The notes below the pieces were generated by a model that worked only from the letters and a program-made list of their open reading frames with translations, was not told where the DNA came from and searched no databases. DNA of 64,000 nt from Hymenobacter pini (lineage in GTDB: Bacteria; Bacteroidota; Bacteroidia; Cytophagales; Hymenobacteraceae): NCBI RefSeq assembly GCF_020421205.1, contig NZ_JAIZZH010000001.1:372001-436000 (forward strand), given 5' to 3'. A program made the position numbers and the translations under genes. Shown here piece after piece: positions 44,725 through 52,983 of this stretch (its first letter is position 1; each line of letters opens with the position of its first letter).

Positions 44725-45591
44725 CTATAATACGCGCTTCAGAAACTCTACCGTGGCCTCTGCGGCCTGCTGGGCCTCGGCTGGTAAGCTAGTGGTCTGC
44801 CAGGGGTGCGCTCCGCCAAAGTTGTGCGTTACACCGGGCAGCACCAACAGCTCGGCGGCTGGCTGCCACTCCTTGAGCTGGTGGGCACGCTGCAGGGGCA
44901 CCGTTTCATCTTGGTCGCCGTGGATGATGAGCAGCGGCCGGCCGCGCAGCTTGCGGCGCAGGTTGTGGCGGATGTCGAGGCGGATGCGGTTGCGGTGGTA
45001 GTCCTCCACAATCTGGAAGTACAGCGGCAGCTGCTGGCCGGTGCGGCTATTCTCCACGTGAAACACGCCCTGTTGCTGCCACTGCTGCATCAGCGGCTCC
45101 GGCCAGCCGGGGTTCACGTCGCTGATGGCGGCCCAGGTTACCACGGCTTGCACGCGCGGGTCTTCGGCCGTTTTCAGCAGCACCAAGCCCCCGCCCCGGC
45201 TATGCCCGATGAGGGCCAGCCGGGAGAAGTCGGCTTCCTCGGCCGGCAGGTAAGCGGCCGTGGGCAGGTAATCCAGCAAACAGCCAATGTCGTCCAGCTC
45301 CAGCGAAAAGTTGTTCTGCCCAAATGCCTCCAGGTCTTCCAGGTCGCCGGTGCCACCCACTACCAGGCCATTGTGCGAGAGGTTGAGCTTCACGAACACA
45401 AACCCCTGCCGGGCAAACCAATCAGCCAGCACGTTGAAGTGGCCCCAGTCTTTGAAACCTTTGAAGCCGTGCACAAATACTACTACCGGTTTAGGCACGC
45501 CGTTGGGCACGAAACGGGCATCAGCCGCAAATGGCCGGCTGTGGTGGGGGCTGGTGAGCAGAAAATCAACGGAAGTAGGGGCGGCAGACAT
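44725..45591 (-). CDS. Alpha/beta hydrolase (dienelactone hydrolase-like)
   Basis: 288 residues from ATG 45591; longer in-frame starts lie in the divergent promoter region. The fold shows an oxyanion-hole stretch VVVFVHGFKGFKDWG, the nucleophile elbow GHSRGGGL, the acid in IIHGDQDETVPLQ and the His in PGVTHNFGG. It is a cytoplasmic serine hydrolase of unknown substrate. A perfect 22-nt palindrome lies 31 nt before the start, in the gap with the divergent polyprenyl synthase. Confidence 0.9.
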   Translation of the reverse strand: MSAAPTSVDFLLTSPHHSRPFAADARFVPNGVPKPVVVFVHGFKGFKDWGHFNVLADWFARQGFVFVKLNLSHNGLVVGGTGDLEDLEAFGQNNFSLELDDIGCLLDYLPTAAYLPAEEADFSRLALIGHSRGGGLVLLKTAEDPRVQAVVTWAAISDVNPGWPEPLMQQWQQQGVFHVENSRTGQQLPLYFQIVEDYHRNRIRLDIRHNLRRKLRGRPLLIIHGDQDETVPLQRAHQLKEWQPAAELLVLPGVTHNFGGAHPWQTTSLPAEAQQAAEATVEFLKRVL

Positions 45592-45621
45592 AGAACGAAG
45601 GTAGGGCTGGACCGGTAAAAC

Positions 45622-45643
45622 CACGAAACCGTCCGGTTTCGTG
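45622..45643. promoter_or_regulatory. Perfect palindrome in a divergent promoter region
   Basis: CACGAAACCG-TC-CGGTTTCGTG, two exact 10-bp half sites around 2 nt. Size and position (between divergent genes, 31 nt from one start) suit a dimeric repressor operator. A TACCTTCG sequence near 45597-45604 on the minus strand could be the -7 box. Confidence 0.45.
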
Positions 45644-45755
45644 TAGCAACAACAGTATTTACATAGATAACCGGAAAACAACTAGTGCCGCCTGGATTTC
45701 ACCTCCGTACTATCTCACCGTTTACCCGTATCATTGCAGCGCCCAAATTACCCGC

Positions 45756-46736
45756 ATGACCGTTACGCTGGACCAAATACAGGCTCCCATTGCCGCCGAG
45801 ATGGAGGAATTCGAGAAGAAATTCCGCCAGTCCATGCAAACCCGCCAGTTGTTGCTGGATAAAATCATGGGCTACATCGTGAAGCGCAAGGGTAAGCAAA
45901 TCCGGCCCATGTTTGTGTTCTTCACGGCCAAAATCAGCGGGGGCGACCCACTGCCGGAGGCCTCGTACCGGGGTGCGGCCCTCATTGAGCTGCTGCACAC
46001 GGCTACGCTGGTGCACGACGACGTGGTGGATGAGAGCAATTATCGGCGCGGTTTCTTCAGCGTGAATGCCCTCTGGAAAAACAAAATTGCTGTGCTGGTG
46101 GGCGACTACCTGCTGAGCAAGGGTCTGCTACTGAGCCTGGAGAATAACGACTACGAGCTGCTCAAAATCGTGAGCAACGCCGTGCGGGAGCTGAGCGAAG
46201 GCGAGCTGCTGCAGATTGAGAAGGCCCGCCGCCTCGATATCACTGAGGACGTGTACTTCGAGATTATCCGCCAGAAAACGGCCTCACTCATTGCTTCCTG
46301 CTGCGCTGTGGGGGCCGCTTCTGCCGGCGCCGATGTTGATACCATTGAGCGGGCCCGACTGTTTGGCGAGAAAGTGGGCATGGCTTTCCAAATCAAAGAC
46401 GACTTGTTCGACTTCGGCACGGCCGAAATTGGCAAGCCCGTGGGCATCGACATCAAGGAGAAAAAGATGACGCTGCCGCTCATCTACGCCCTCAGCCAGG
46501 CCGACTGGCTAACCAAACGTCGCGTCATCTTCAACGTGAAAAACAACGATGGCCGCAAAGACCGGGTGCAGGTCGTTATTGACTTTGTGAAGCAGTCGGG
46601 TGGGCTGCAGTATGCCATTCAGGTGATGGAGCGTTACCGCGACGAGGCGCTGGAAATTTTGCGGACTTTCCCGGCCTCCGCCTCCCGCACCTCGCTGGAG
46701 CAACTCATTAACTACACCATTGAGCGGGAAAAATAA
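45756..46736 (+). CDS. Polyprenyl diphosphate synthase (long chain, E-type)
   Basis: 326 residues from ATG 45756. First Asp-rich motif LVHDDVVDES and second IKDDLFDFGTAEIGKPVGID, with the conserved GKQIRPMFVF before and the KMTLPLIYAL motif after. No Asp-rich motif variant of short FPP synthases is seen, and the residues before the first motif fit long-chain products, so it likely makes the menaquinone side chain. Chain length cannot be read reliably. It converges on the zinc-ribbon gene through a very long hairpin. Confidence 0.93.
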   Translation: MTVTLDQIQAPIAAEMEEFEKKFRQSMQTRQLLLDKIMGYIVKRKGKQIRPMFVFFTAKISGGDPLPEASYRGAALIELLHTATLVHDDVVDESNYRRGFFSVNALWKNKIAVLVGDYLLSKGLLLSLENNDYELLKIVSNAVRELSEGELLQIEKARRLDITEDVYFEIIRQKTASLIASCCAVGAASAGADVDTIERARLFGEKVGMAFQIKDDLFDFGTAEIGKPVGIDIKEKKMTLPLIYALSQADWLTKRRVIFNVKNNDGRKDRVQVVIDFVKQSGGLQYAIQVMERYRDEALEILRTFPASASRTSLEQLINYTIEREK

Positions 46737-46755
46737 TATCTGACCGCTGCCAATT

Positions 46756-46827
46756 CGCCTCACTTGTAAACACGAAGTGGGGGCCGGCTATACAGCCGGC
46801 CCCCACTTCGTGTTTACAAGTGAGGCG
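46756..46827. terminator. Perfect 33-bp hairpin between convergent genes
   Basis: Left arm 46756-46788 (CGCCTCACTTGTAAACACGA...) and right arm 46795-46827 are exact inverse complements. The 6-nt centre TATACA can add one more pair. It lies 19 nt after the polyprenyl synthase stop and 3 nt after the convergent gene's stop. There is no T tract. It is far longer than a normal terminator. Confidence 0.85.
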
Positions 46828-46830
46828 GGT

Positions 46831-47130
46831 TTACGCGTGCACTTGGTATGCTACGCTTTCGGGCTTTACCTCTGATACATCGAAATGCACGCCATCGAAG
46901 TTGCTTTTGATGGTAATTTCGTGGGTCATGTCGCAACCGGGGCATTTAATTTCCTCGGTTTCGTACTGGCCGTCGTCCTCTTTGGAATTGGCGAAATGGT
47001 CGGCGGGCGGCACACCAATCAAGTCGGTAAATACCTCGGTGTGGCATTGGTTGCACTCAAATTTGAGCCCGACGGTGCGGCCTTGCAGCTCATCAACGGG
47101 GGCCGGGGTGCTTTTCTGTTGAATCCACAT
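46831..47130 (-). CDS. Small zinc-ribbon-like protein
   Basis: 99 residues. Two Cys pairs, CNQCH (C26, C29) and CPGC (C63, C66), with 33 residues between, give a rubredoxin/zinc-ribbon-like knuckle layout. No signal or membrane segment is present. The C-terminal half is acidic (MTHEITIKSNFDGVHFDVSEV). It is likely a cytoplasmic metal-binding protein of unknown role. Confidence 0.82.
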   Translation of the reverse strand: MWIQQKSTPAPVDELQGRTVGLKFECNQCHTEVFTDLIGVPPADHFANSKEDDGQYETEEIKCPGCDMTHEITIKSNFDGVHFDVSEVKPESVAYQVHA

Positions 47131-47294
47131 AGGAAAGCGCGAATTTGGTTGTAGAAGGAAGTGAGTACGGGCGGCCGCGTGGGGCCTTATAAGGCTGTAC
47201 GCGGGAAGCCGGGCAATGGGTTATTACCACCAAAAAAACAGTGGCTGCTAGATGCGGCTGTTGTACCTTCCGTGGCCTTACACTACCTACCAAA

Positions 47295-48689
47295 ATGGCC
47301 CTTCCTGAATCATCCGAGCAGCTTACCTTGCCCCAGGTGCCGCGTTGGCGCACCTTGCTGGGCTCCCTGGCCATGGCCCGGCAGCCCATTCAAAACCTGG
47401 ACCGGGTGCTGGCCCAGCACGGCGACACGGTGCGGCTGTACTTGGGTGGGCTGCGCCCCACCATTATCACCCGCGACCCTGCCCTGGCCCAGCATATTCT
47501 GCAGAAGAACCACCGCCGTTATCTGAAATCGGACCTGACGCACGGCCTGATTCGGTACCTGGGCCGGGGGCTGCTCACCAACGAGGGCACCGACTGGCTG
47601 CGGCAGCGCCGCCTCATTCAGCCCGGCTTCCACCGGCAGCGGCTGGCGGCCCTCACGCGGCTGATGCAGGGCGTGGTGGAGCAGTGGCGGCAGCAGCTGC
47701 AGCGGCGGGTGCAGACCGCTCCCGGCGGCCGCCTGCGGGTGGATATTCATCAGGAGATGACGCAGGTGGCCTTCGATATTATTGCCCGCGCCACCTTCGG
47801 CACCAGCATGACTAGCCAGGAGCAACTGCGGCTATCGGATATTCTCACGCGCATTCAGGCCTTCTACGTGCGCACGGTGCGGCAACCCTACCTGCGGCCC
47901 TGGTTTTCGGCCACCGGTACCTTCGACCGGCACGATGCCTTCAGCCGGGAACTGCGCGAGCTGGTGCGGGGCTACATTCGGCAGCGGCAGGCGGCCCCGC
48001 CCGCCGCCACTCCGCCTGATGACCTGCTGCAAATGCTGCTGGATGCCCGCTACGAAGACAGTGGCCAGCCCATGAGCGAGGACCAGTTGCTGGATGAGGT
48101 GAATATATTGCTGCTGGCCGGCCACGAAACCAGCGCCAATGCCTTAAGCTGGCTGTTTTATTTGCTGGCTCGCCACCCGGAAGCCGCCGAGCGGGTGCAG
48201 CAGGAGCGAAGCGCCGCAGGCTTAGTCTCCCGCCCACCCGAGTTTCAGGAACTCGCTCAACTACCCTACAGCCAGCAGGTTATTCAGGAAACGATGCGCC
48301 TGTACCCGCCCGCTTGGATTCTGGACCGGGTGGCGCTGGAAGATGACGAGTTTCGGGGGCTACCTATTGCCAAAGGCACGTTGTTTTCCATTTACATTCA
48401 TGGCCTGCACCACCACCCACAGCTGTGGCCGGAGGCCGAAGCGTTTCGGCCTGGGCGGTTTGCGCCCGATGCCGAACCACCCATTCCGTCCTATGCCTAC
48501 CTGCCGTTTGGGGGCGGGCCGCGGCTATGCGTGGGCAACAATTTTGCCCTCACCGAAATCCAGCTGGTACTGCTGGAAGCGGTGCGCTTCTTCCAATTTC
48601 ACCTGACTTCTGCTACTGTGCCCGGTACCGATCCGCTCATCACCCTGCGCCCTAAAGCACCGCTGTGGCTGGATGTAACAGCTCAATAG
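47295..48689 (+). CDS. Cytochrome P450
   Basis: 464 residues from ATG 47295. Heme-binding loop LPFGGGPRLCVGNNFAL with ligand C412, I-helix LLAGHETSANALSW with the acid-alcohol-like ET pair, K-helix QETMRLYPP (ExxR) and the FRPGRF meander. No N-terminal anchor and no fused reductase, so it needs separate redox partners that are not nearby. It could oxidise fatty acids or a carotenoid, but the window gives no direct evidence. Its stop codon overlaps element H. Confidence 0.95.
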   Translation: MALPESSEQLTLPQVPRWRTLLGSLAMARQPIQNLDRVLAQHGDTVRLYLGGLRPTIITRDPALAQHILQKNHRRYLKSDLTHGLIRYLGRGLLTNEGTDWLRQRRLIQPGFHRQRLAALTRLMQGVVEQWRQQLQRRVQTAPGGRLRVDIHQEMTQVAFDIIARATFGTSMTSQEQLRLSDILTRIQAFYVRTVRQPYLRPWFSATGTFDRHDAFSRELRELVRGYIRQRQAAPPAATPPDDLLQMLLDARYEDSGQPMSEDQLLDEVNILLLAGHETSANALSWLFYLLARHPEAAERVQQERSAAGLVSRPPEFQELAQLPYSQQVIQETMRLYPPAWILDRVALEDDEFRGLPIAKGTLFSIYIHGLHHHPQLWPEAEAFRPGRFAPDAEPPIPSYAYLPFGGGPRLCVGNNFALTEIQLVLLEAVRFFQFHLTSATVPGTDPLITLRPKAPLWLDVTAQ

Positions 48690-48790
48690 CGCGCAGCTCC
48701 GCTTCGCGTACGAGCTGCAGGTAAGTATCAGACGTGTGGATCTACCGCGTAGTAACTCGCTCCGCTCGTGCGCGAAGCAGAGCTGCGCGC
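48689..48790. repeat. Inverted repeat element H after the P450 gene
   Basis: Left arm 48689-48715 (GCGCGCAGCTCCGCTTCGCG...) and right arm 48764-48790 are inverse complements with 2 mismatches in 27. Spacer 48 nt. The left arm begins on the last base of the P450 stop codon. Confidence 0.85.
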
Positions 48791-48828
48791 CACTGGGGAA
48801 TACTGCTTGTTTTGCTATACTTGCCCGC

Positions 48829-49386
48829 ATGACGCCTCCTCTCTCCCTGCTTGATGCCCCGGCCGTAACAGTGCCCGAACTAGAAACGCCGGATTTGCTG
48901 CTCCGCGGCCCGCGGGTTGCTGATTTGCCGGAATTTACGGCCTTGTCCAACGACCCGGCATTTTACCGGTTTCTGGGCAACAAGCCGCAAACTGAGGAAG
49001 AAGTGTGGCGCCGCATGATGGGGCAGCTCGGCCACTGGGCTATGTTTGGTTACGGGGCGTGGTCCATTGAAGAAAAAGCCACCGGCCGGTACTGCGGCTC
49101 CGTGGGGTTCTTTGATTTTCAGCGCGACCTGACGCCTTCCCTGAAAGGCACCCTGGAAGCTGGCTGGACCATTGCACCCCGCCTGCACGGTCGGGGCTAT
49201 GCTTCCCAGGCCGTGCAAACAGCCTTAGGCTGGATTGAGCCGCGCTTTCCCCAAGCCCGTATCACCTGCATCATCGACCCTGACAACGTGGCTTCCCTCA
49301 ATGTGGCCCGCAAATTCGGCTTCCACGAGTTTGCGCGTGCTTCGTACCACAACGAGCCCATTGTGCTGCTGGAGCGTACCCGGTAA
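48829..49386 (+). CDS. GNAT family N-acetyltransferase
   Basis: 185 residues from ATG 48829; the open frame upstream runs through repeat element H and is artefactual. RimJ/RimL-like GNAT: LETPDLLLRGPRVADLPEF, the acetyl-CoA loop region with APRLHGRGYASQAV (Q/RxxGxG/A), and the distal VASLNVARKFGFHEFARASY. It acetylates an unidentified amine, possibly a protein N-terminus or small molecule. It converges on the galactanase gene with a 9-nt gap. Confidence 0.92.
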   Translation: MTPPLSLLDAPAVTVPELETPDLLLRGPRVADLPEFTALSNDPAFYRFLGNKPQTEEEVWRRMMGQLGHWAMFGYGAWSIEEKATGRYCGSVGFFDFQRDLTPSLKGTLEAGWTIAPRLHGRGYASQAVQTALGWIEPRFPQARITCIIDPDNVASLNVARKFGFHEFARASYHNEPIVLLERTR

Positions 49387-49395
49387 GCTAATTCG

Positions 49396-51174
49396 CTACT
49401 GCTTGATAAACTGCTGCGTAGTGGAGCGGCTGCCGCCTTCCAGTTGCAGCGTGTACGCCCCGGGTGCTAGTTCGGCAATGTCAACGCGGGGGCGGGCCGC
49501 CGTAATTTTCCGGGTGAACACCAGCTGGCCGGTTGCCGAGTAAATCCGCACGGTGGTGGTGCCGCTGCCGGGCAGGCGGGTAAACGTCAGCTCAGTAGTA
49601 GCCGGGTTCGGGAAAGCCACGAAAAGCGGAGCCTCGGCTGCTTGGGCCGCCCCCGTAACGGTGGTAGATACCAGCTCCACGTTATCCAGGCTGCACCAGT
49701 TACCGGCGTTGGCATCCGATGCTAGCCCAATTTCGCACTGCCCGTTACTCACCTGAATGCCCGGTATCTGAACTTGGGTCCAGCTGCCCGACACAGGTAG
49801 GGCTACGTTTTTCTCAGTGCCACCGAAGTTCTTGGCGTACAACTGGCAAGTAGTCTGGCCGCCGCCGTTCATCACCCAGGCCCGCAGCGTGTACGTGCCA
49901 TTAGCCAGGCTGGTAAGGGTTTGGTACGTGGTAACCTGGTACGCGGAGCTCAGCCAGTGCGTGAGCCGGTAAGAACTGGCTTGGCCGTTGGTTTCGGTAT
50001 AATCGGCGGCGTTGCTGGTGCTAGCTGTGGTGCGGGTAAGCCAGCCGGTAGGCGTTTGCGTAGCGGCCCCATCTGCCTCGAAACCGGGGTTAGCTACCGG
50101 GTTGGTTGCCGGAGGCGGGGAGGTGGAAGTACCCAGAAAAGCATTCATGGCCAGTGTGGGGCGGCCATCGTTGTTCCAGGCGCTGAGCTGGTAGCCGCTG
50201 AAGCTGCGGTACCCCTCCGGCTCCCAGTAAAATACGCCCAGGCCTTTGTTGTCCGGCACATTCCGTACGGCCTGCTGCACGGCTATCAGCATGTCGTACA
50301 CGTTCTGGGGGGCAGTGGCGCAGTCGCCGCCTACTTCGGCCACCACTACCTCCTTGTTGTAGCGGCTCACCATGTCCTTGAGGTTGGCCTGCAGGTTGCT
50401 GATGGAAGCCGTGTAGTCTTGGTTGAGCCAGTAGGGGTAGTACGACATGCCAATCACGTCATACTTGCCGCCGTTGGTAGTCAGCTGGTCGAAAAACCAC
50501 CGGAACCGGGCGTTGTCGTTGCCTTTGTCCAAGTGTACCACCACTTTGGTAGCGGGGCTTACTGCCTTCACGGCCTCGTAGCCTTTGTTGATGAGTTGGG
50601 TAAGCTGACCGAAGTTGTTGGTGCTGCTGCCCTCGGGCCACAGCATGCCGCCAGGTATCTCGTTGCCTACCTGCACCCATTCCGGCGTTACGCCGTTGGC
50701 CTTTAGGGCGCTCAGCACGCTGTACGTGTGGTCGTATACATCGGTAAGCAACTGCGCAAAGCTGTGGTTGGCCCAGGCCGCCGGCTTGGTTTGCTTGCTG
50801 GGGTCGGCCCAACTGTCGCTGTAATGAAAGTCAATCATCACCCGAAAGCCCATGTTCTTGGCTCGCGTAGCCATGGTTACTACCTCAGCCGGGCTGCAGT
50901 GGCCATTCACCCAGTCCGTCATGGAGGGGTTCACCCACACCCGCAGCCGGATGGAGTTGATGCCCTTGTCCTTGAGAATCTGAAAGCAGTCCTGCTGCAC
51001 GCCCTGGTCATTATAGAACAAGTAGTTATTGGCTTCCATCTGCTGCAGCCAGCCCGTGTCAGCTCCTTTCGCAAACGATTGTGCAAAAGCCGCAGAAAAA
51101 GTTGATAGCTGCAGGCCCGTCAGTAAAGAGCAGAACAATGCGCCGCGCGCAACGGTAGAGGACAAATGAAACAT
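49396..51174 (-). CDS. GH53 arabinogalactan endo-beta-1,4-galactanase, T9SS-secreted
   Basis: 592 residues from ATG 51174 with a signal peptide (FHLSSTVARGALFCSLLTGLQ...AFAQ). Residues about 32-335 are a GH53 (beta/alpha)8 barrel, with the acid/base Glu172 in VQVGNEIPGG and nucleophile Glu280 in VVVAEVGGD. A linker leads to a carbohydrate-binding beta-sandwich (about 345-500, NPVANPGFEADGA start) and a type A T9SS sorting domain (FVAFPNPATTELTF, then ITAARPRVDIAELAPGAYTL). It should cut beta-1,4-galactan of plant origin outside the cell. Confidence 0.93.
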   Translation of the reverse strand: MFHLSSTVARGALFCSLLTGLQLSTFSAAFAQSFAKGADTGWLQQMEANNYLFYNDQGVQQDCFQILKDKGINSIRLRVWVNPSMTDWVNGHCSPAEVVTMATRAKNMGFRVMIDFHYSDSWADPSKQTKPAAWANHSFAQLLTDVYDHTYSVLSALKANGVTPEWVQVGNEIPGGMLWPEGSSTNNFGQLTQLINKGYEAVKAVSPATKVVVHLDKGNDNARFRWFFDQLTTNGGKYDVIGMSYYPYWLNQDYTASISNLQANLKDMVSRYNKEVVVAEVGGDCATAPQNVYDMLIAVQQAVRNVPDNKGLGVFYWEPEGYRSFSGYQLSAWNNDGRPTLAMNAFLGTSTSPPPATNPVANPGFEADGAATQTPTGWLTRTTASTSNAADYTETNGQASSYRLTHWLSSAYQVTTYQTLTSLANGTYTLRAWVMNGGGQTTCQLYAKNFGGTEKNVALPVSGSWTQVQIPGIQVSNGQCEIGLASDANAGNWCSLDNVELVSTTVTGAAQAAEAPLFVAFPNPATTELTFTRLPGSGTTTVRIYSATGQLVFTRKITAARPRVDIAELAPGAYTLQLEGGSRSTTQQFIKQ

Positions 51175-51281
51175 AGCGGGCAGAAAAAAGCGGGGCCACA
51201 AGACAGGTCTGGCGACTACCGCGCAAAGTTGAAGGCACAATATACTGCCGAACTGCGCCATTCCGTGATGGCAGCAACACA

Positions 51282-51313
51282 ACGGCCCCGCCTTCCAAAG
51301 AAAGCAGGGCCGT
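51282..51313 (-). terminator. Hairpin downstream of the TlpA-like gene
   Basis: 14-nt arms ACGGCCCCGCCTTC / GAAAGCAGGGCCGT with two wobble pairs and a 4-nt loop, 22 nt beyond the stop on the minus strand. No strong T tract. Confidence 0.55.
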
Positions 51314-51334
51314 GATACCGTAACCGGAAAGCTT

Positions 51335-52621
51335 TTACTCAGCCAGCAGCTGGTCGATGGTTTTGTTGAATTCGGCCACTTCCTGCTCGTAGTATTTGCC
51401 GGTGCCGGGGCCTGAGTAGCCGGTGTGAATCTTGCGCACCTCGCCTTTTTTATCCAGGAATAGGGTGGTGGGGAAGGCCAGCACCTTCTGCACCTGCGGC
51501 AACGATTTGCTGGCCGCTTCTGAGGAAGCCTCGCCGGCAATGGCAATGTCGTAGCCAATGTTCATGCGCTGCTTCATCTTCTGCAGCTTCTGGGCGGCCA
51601 CTTTCTGGTCAGTAGTACGCTCGTAGCCCAGCCCGATGATTTCCACGCCGCGCTGCTTGTTCTTCTCGTACCAGGGAGCTAGGAAGTTGGTCTCATCCAT
51701 GCAGTTGGGGCACCAGGAACCCAGAATCTGCACCACCACTACTTTGCCCTTGTACTTGGGGTCGGAAGGGGAGATGCTGGCGCCTTCCACGATGCTCGGA
51801 AACTTGAAATCCAGCTTTTTCTGGCCGGGCTTCATACCGGTGAGGGCATTGGCGTCGGGCAGTTTGGCGTTGGGGTCCAGCGTGGCGGTCCAGGTTTCAT
51901 GACCCTTCTTGCCACTGTAGAAGTCGCCCTGCAGCGTATTGCCGGCCTTTTTGGCCGTGAACAGGAAGCCGTGGCTACCATCAAATGTGGTAAGCTTCAG
52001 CTGGTCGCCTTCGGCCTGGCCCACCAGGTAGCGGTAGTCGCCGGTGGTGGTAAGGAAGGTGCCGGTTACGTTCGAGCCTTTCTGCTCGAACACGCCTACG
52101 GCCGGCGTCACGTCACCTTCGGTTCCTTTAAAATCAACTTTCCAGGTACCGGCAAAGGATTGAGGCTGAGCTGTGGTAGCCGGGTATTGTTGCTCACCCT
52201 TCGTCGCTGTAAATGCCACCCGGTAGGGCTCCTTGCCGTCGTACTTCACCCAGGCTCCTTTTAGCTTATCGGTGCCGTCGGGGCGCACGACCAGTGCGGC
52301 GTCGAACACGCCCAAGCGGATAGTAGTGGAGTCGCCGGCCGTGCTGATTTCATCGAGCTTCAGACGCTCCTCGCCGTTGCGCAGCGTTACGGTGGGCTTG
52401 CCACCGTCCTGGGCTACATCAAACAGAAACGGAATTTCCTGGCCCTGGGCCGAGAGGACGCCCCGCCAGGTGCCGGCCGTGAGGGCCGGGGCTGCATTGG
52501 TAACAGCGGCATCGGTGGCCGCCGTGTTTTCGGAAGTGGTGGAATTGGACTGACAGGCCACCGCGGCCAGCGCGAGTCCGGCCCCGGTTACGGCCTTGCG
52601 AAATGCAATGGCTACGGGCAT
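51335..52621 (-). CDS. TlpA/ResA-like thioredoxin-fold lipoprotein
   Basis: 428 residues from ATG 52621; the longer frame upstream runs through repeat element C and is rejected. Lipoprotein signal with AAVAC (C23). The first 240 residues are a beta-rich module (TWRGVLSAQGQEIPFLFDV, then WKVDFKGTEGDVTPAVGVF), followed by a thioredoxin domain with CPNC (C304, C307) in ILGSWCPNCMDETNFL and the cis-Pro AFPTTLFL. It acts as a thiol-disulfide reductase in the periplasm. The substrate is unknown. Confidence 0.93.
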   Translation of the reverse strand: MPVAIAFRKAVTGAGLALAAVACQSNSTTSENTAATDAAVTNAAPALTAGTWRGVLSAQGQEIPFLFDVAQDGGKPTVTLRNGEERLKLDEISTAGDSTTIRLGVFDAALVVRPDGTDKLKGAWVKYDGKEPYRVAFTATKGEQQYPATTAQPQSFAGTWKVDFKGTEGDVTPAVGVFEQKGSNVTGTFLTTTGDYRYLVGQAEGDQLKLTTFDGSHGFLFTAKKAGNTLQGDFYSGKKGHETWTATLDPNAKLPDANALTGMKPGQKKLDFKFPSIVEGASISPSDPKYKGKVVVVQILGSWCPNCMDETNFLAPWYEKNKQRGVEIIGLGYERTTDQKVAAQKLQKMKQRMNIGYDIAIAGEASSEAASKSLPQVQKVLAFPTTLFLDKKGEVRKIHTGYSGPGTGKYYEQEVAEFNKTIDQLLAE

Positions 52622-52712
52622 GATGAAAAAGTTAAGTGAGTTCGGGGCTAAACTACAGCCGGCCCTCGGTTGTTTACAACTCAAGGCCGTTGCGACCAGC
52701 AGTATAGTACAT

Positions 52713-52816
52713 AGAACGTCATTCCGAGCACAGCGAGGAATCTCGCGTGCTGACATTGTAACGGTAATCTGATTACCCTCTGGCGAGATTCCTCGCTGTG
52801 CTCGGAATGACGTTCT
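52713..52816. repeat. Inverted repeat element C, perfect 34-bp arms
   Basis: Left arm 52713-52746 (AGAACGTCATTCCGAGCACA...) and right arm 52783-52816 are exact inverse complements. The 36-nt spacer carries a small palindrome GGTAATC-T-GATTACC (52763-52777). Architecture and the GATTACC heptamer match element B. Confidence 0.92.
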
Positions 52817-52901
52817 GTTTGCCCAAGCTGCAACAATTCCGCCACTATCCGTTAGAATCATTCTAAATGAGGCAGTAGGGTGGGGGCAAAGGCCCGAAAA
52901 G

Positions 52902-52933
52902 TTGGGCTGCGCAACGGCCGGTACCTATATTTG
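52902..52933 (+). promoter_or_regulatory. Promoter of the aconitase gene
   Basis: TTG at 52902-52904, 21 nt, TATATTTG at 52926-52933 followed by C. It fits the Bacteroidota consensus and is about 50 nt before the start codon. Confidence 0.65.
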
Positions 52934-52983
52934 CGTACCTGTTTCATGCAGGTTCGTTCTCTCCACTTTTTCCATTTCGCATT

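Larger units (their letters stand above)
52622..52983. other. Divergent intergenic region with element C and the acn promoter
   Basis: 362 nt without a gene, between the TlpA-like gene and aconitase. It holds the perfect inverted repeat at 52713-52816 and a good -33/-7 promoter at 52902-52933. No other structure was found. Confidence 0.7.

Noticed and set aside
48728..48742. CAGACGTGTG in the spacer of element H, similar to a sequencing adapter
   Set aside because: Only about ten bases match and the flanks do not continue the adapter, so contamination is not supported.
48736..48828. N-terminal extension of the GNAT gene
   Set aside because: It is translated from the right arm of element H; the family N-terminus begins at ATG 48829.
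52622..52861. N-terminal extension of the TlpA-like lipoprotein frame
   Set aside because: The extra 80 residues are translated from repeat element C and precede a clear lipoprotein signal, so they are not coding.
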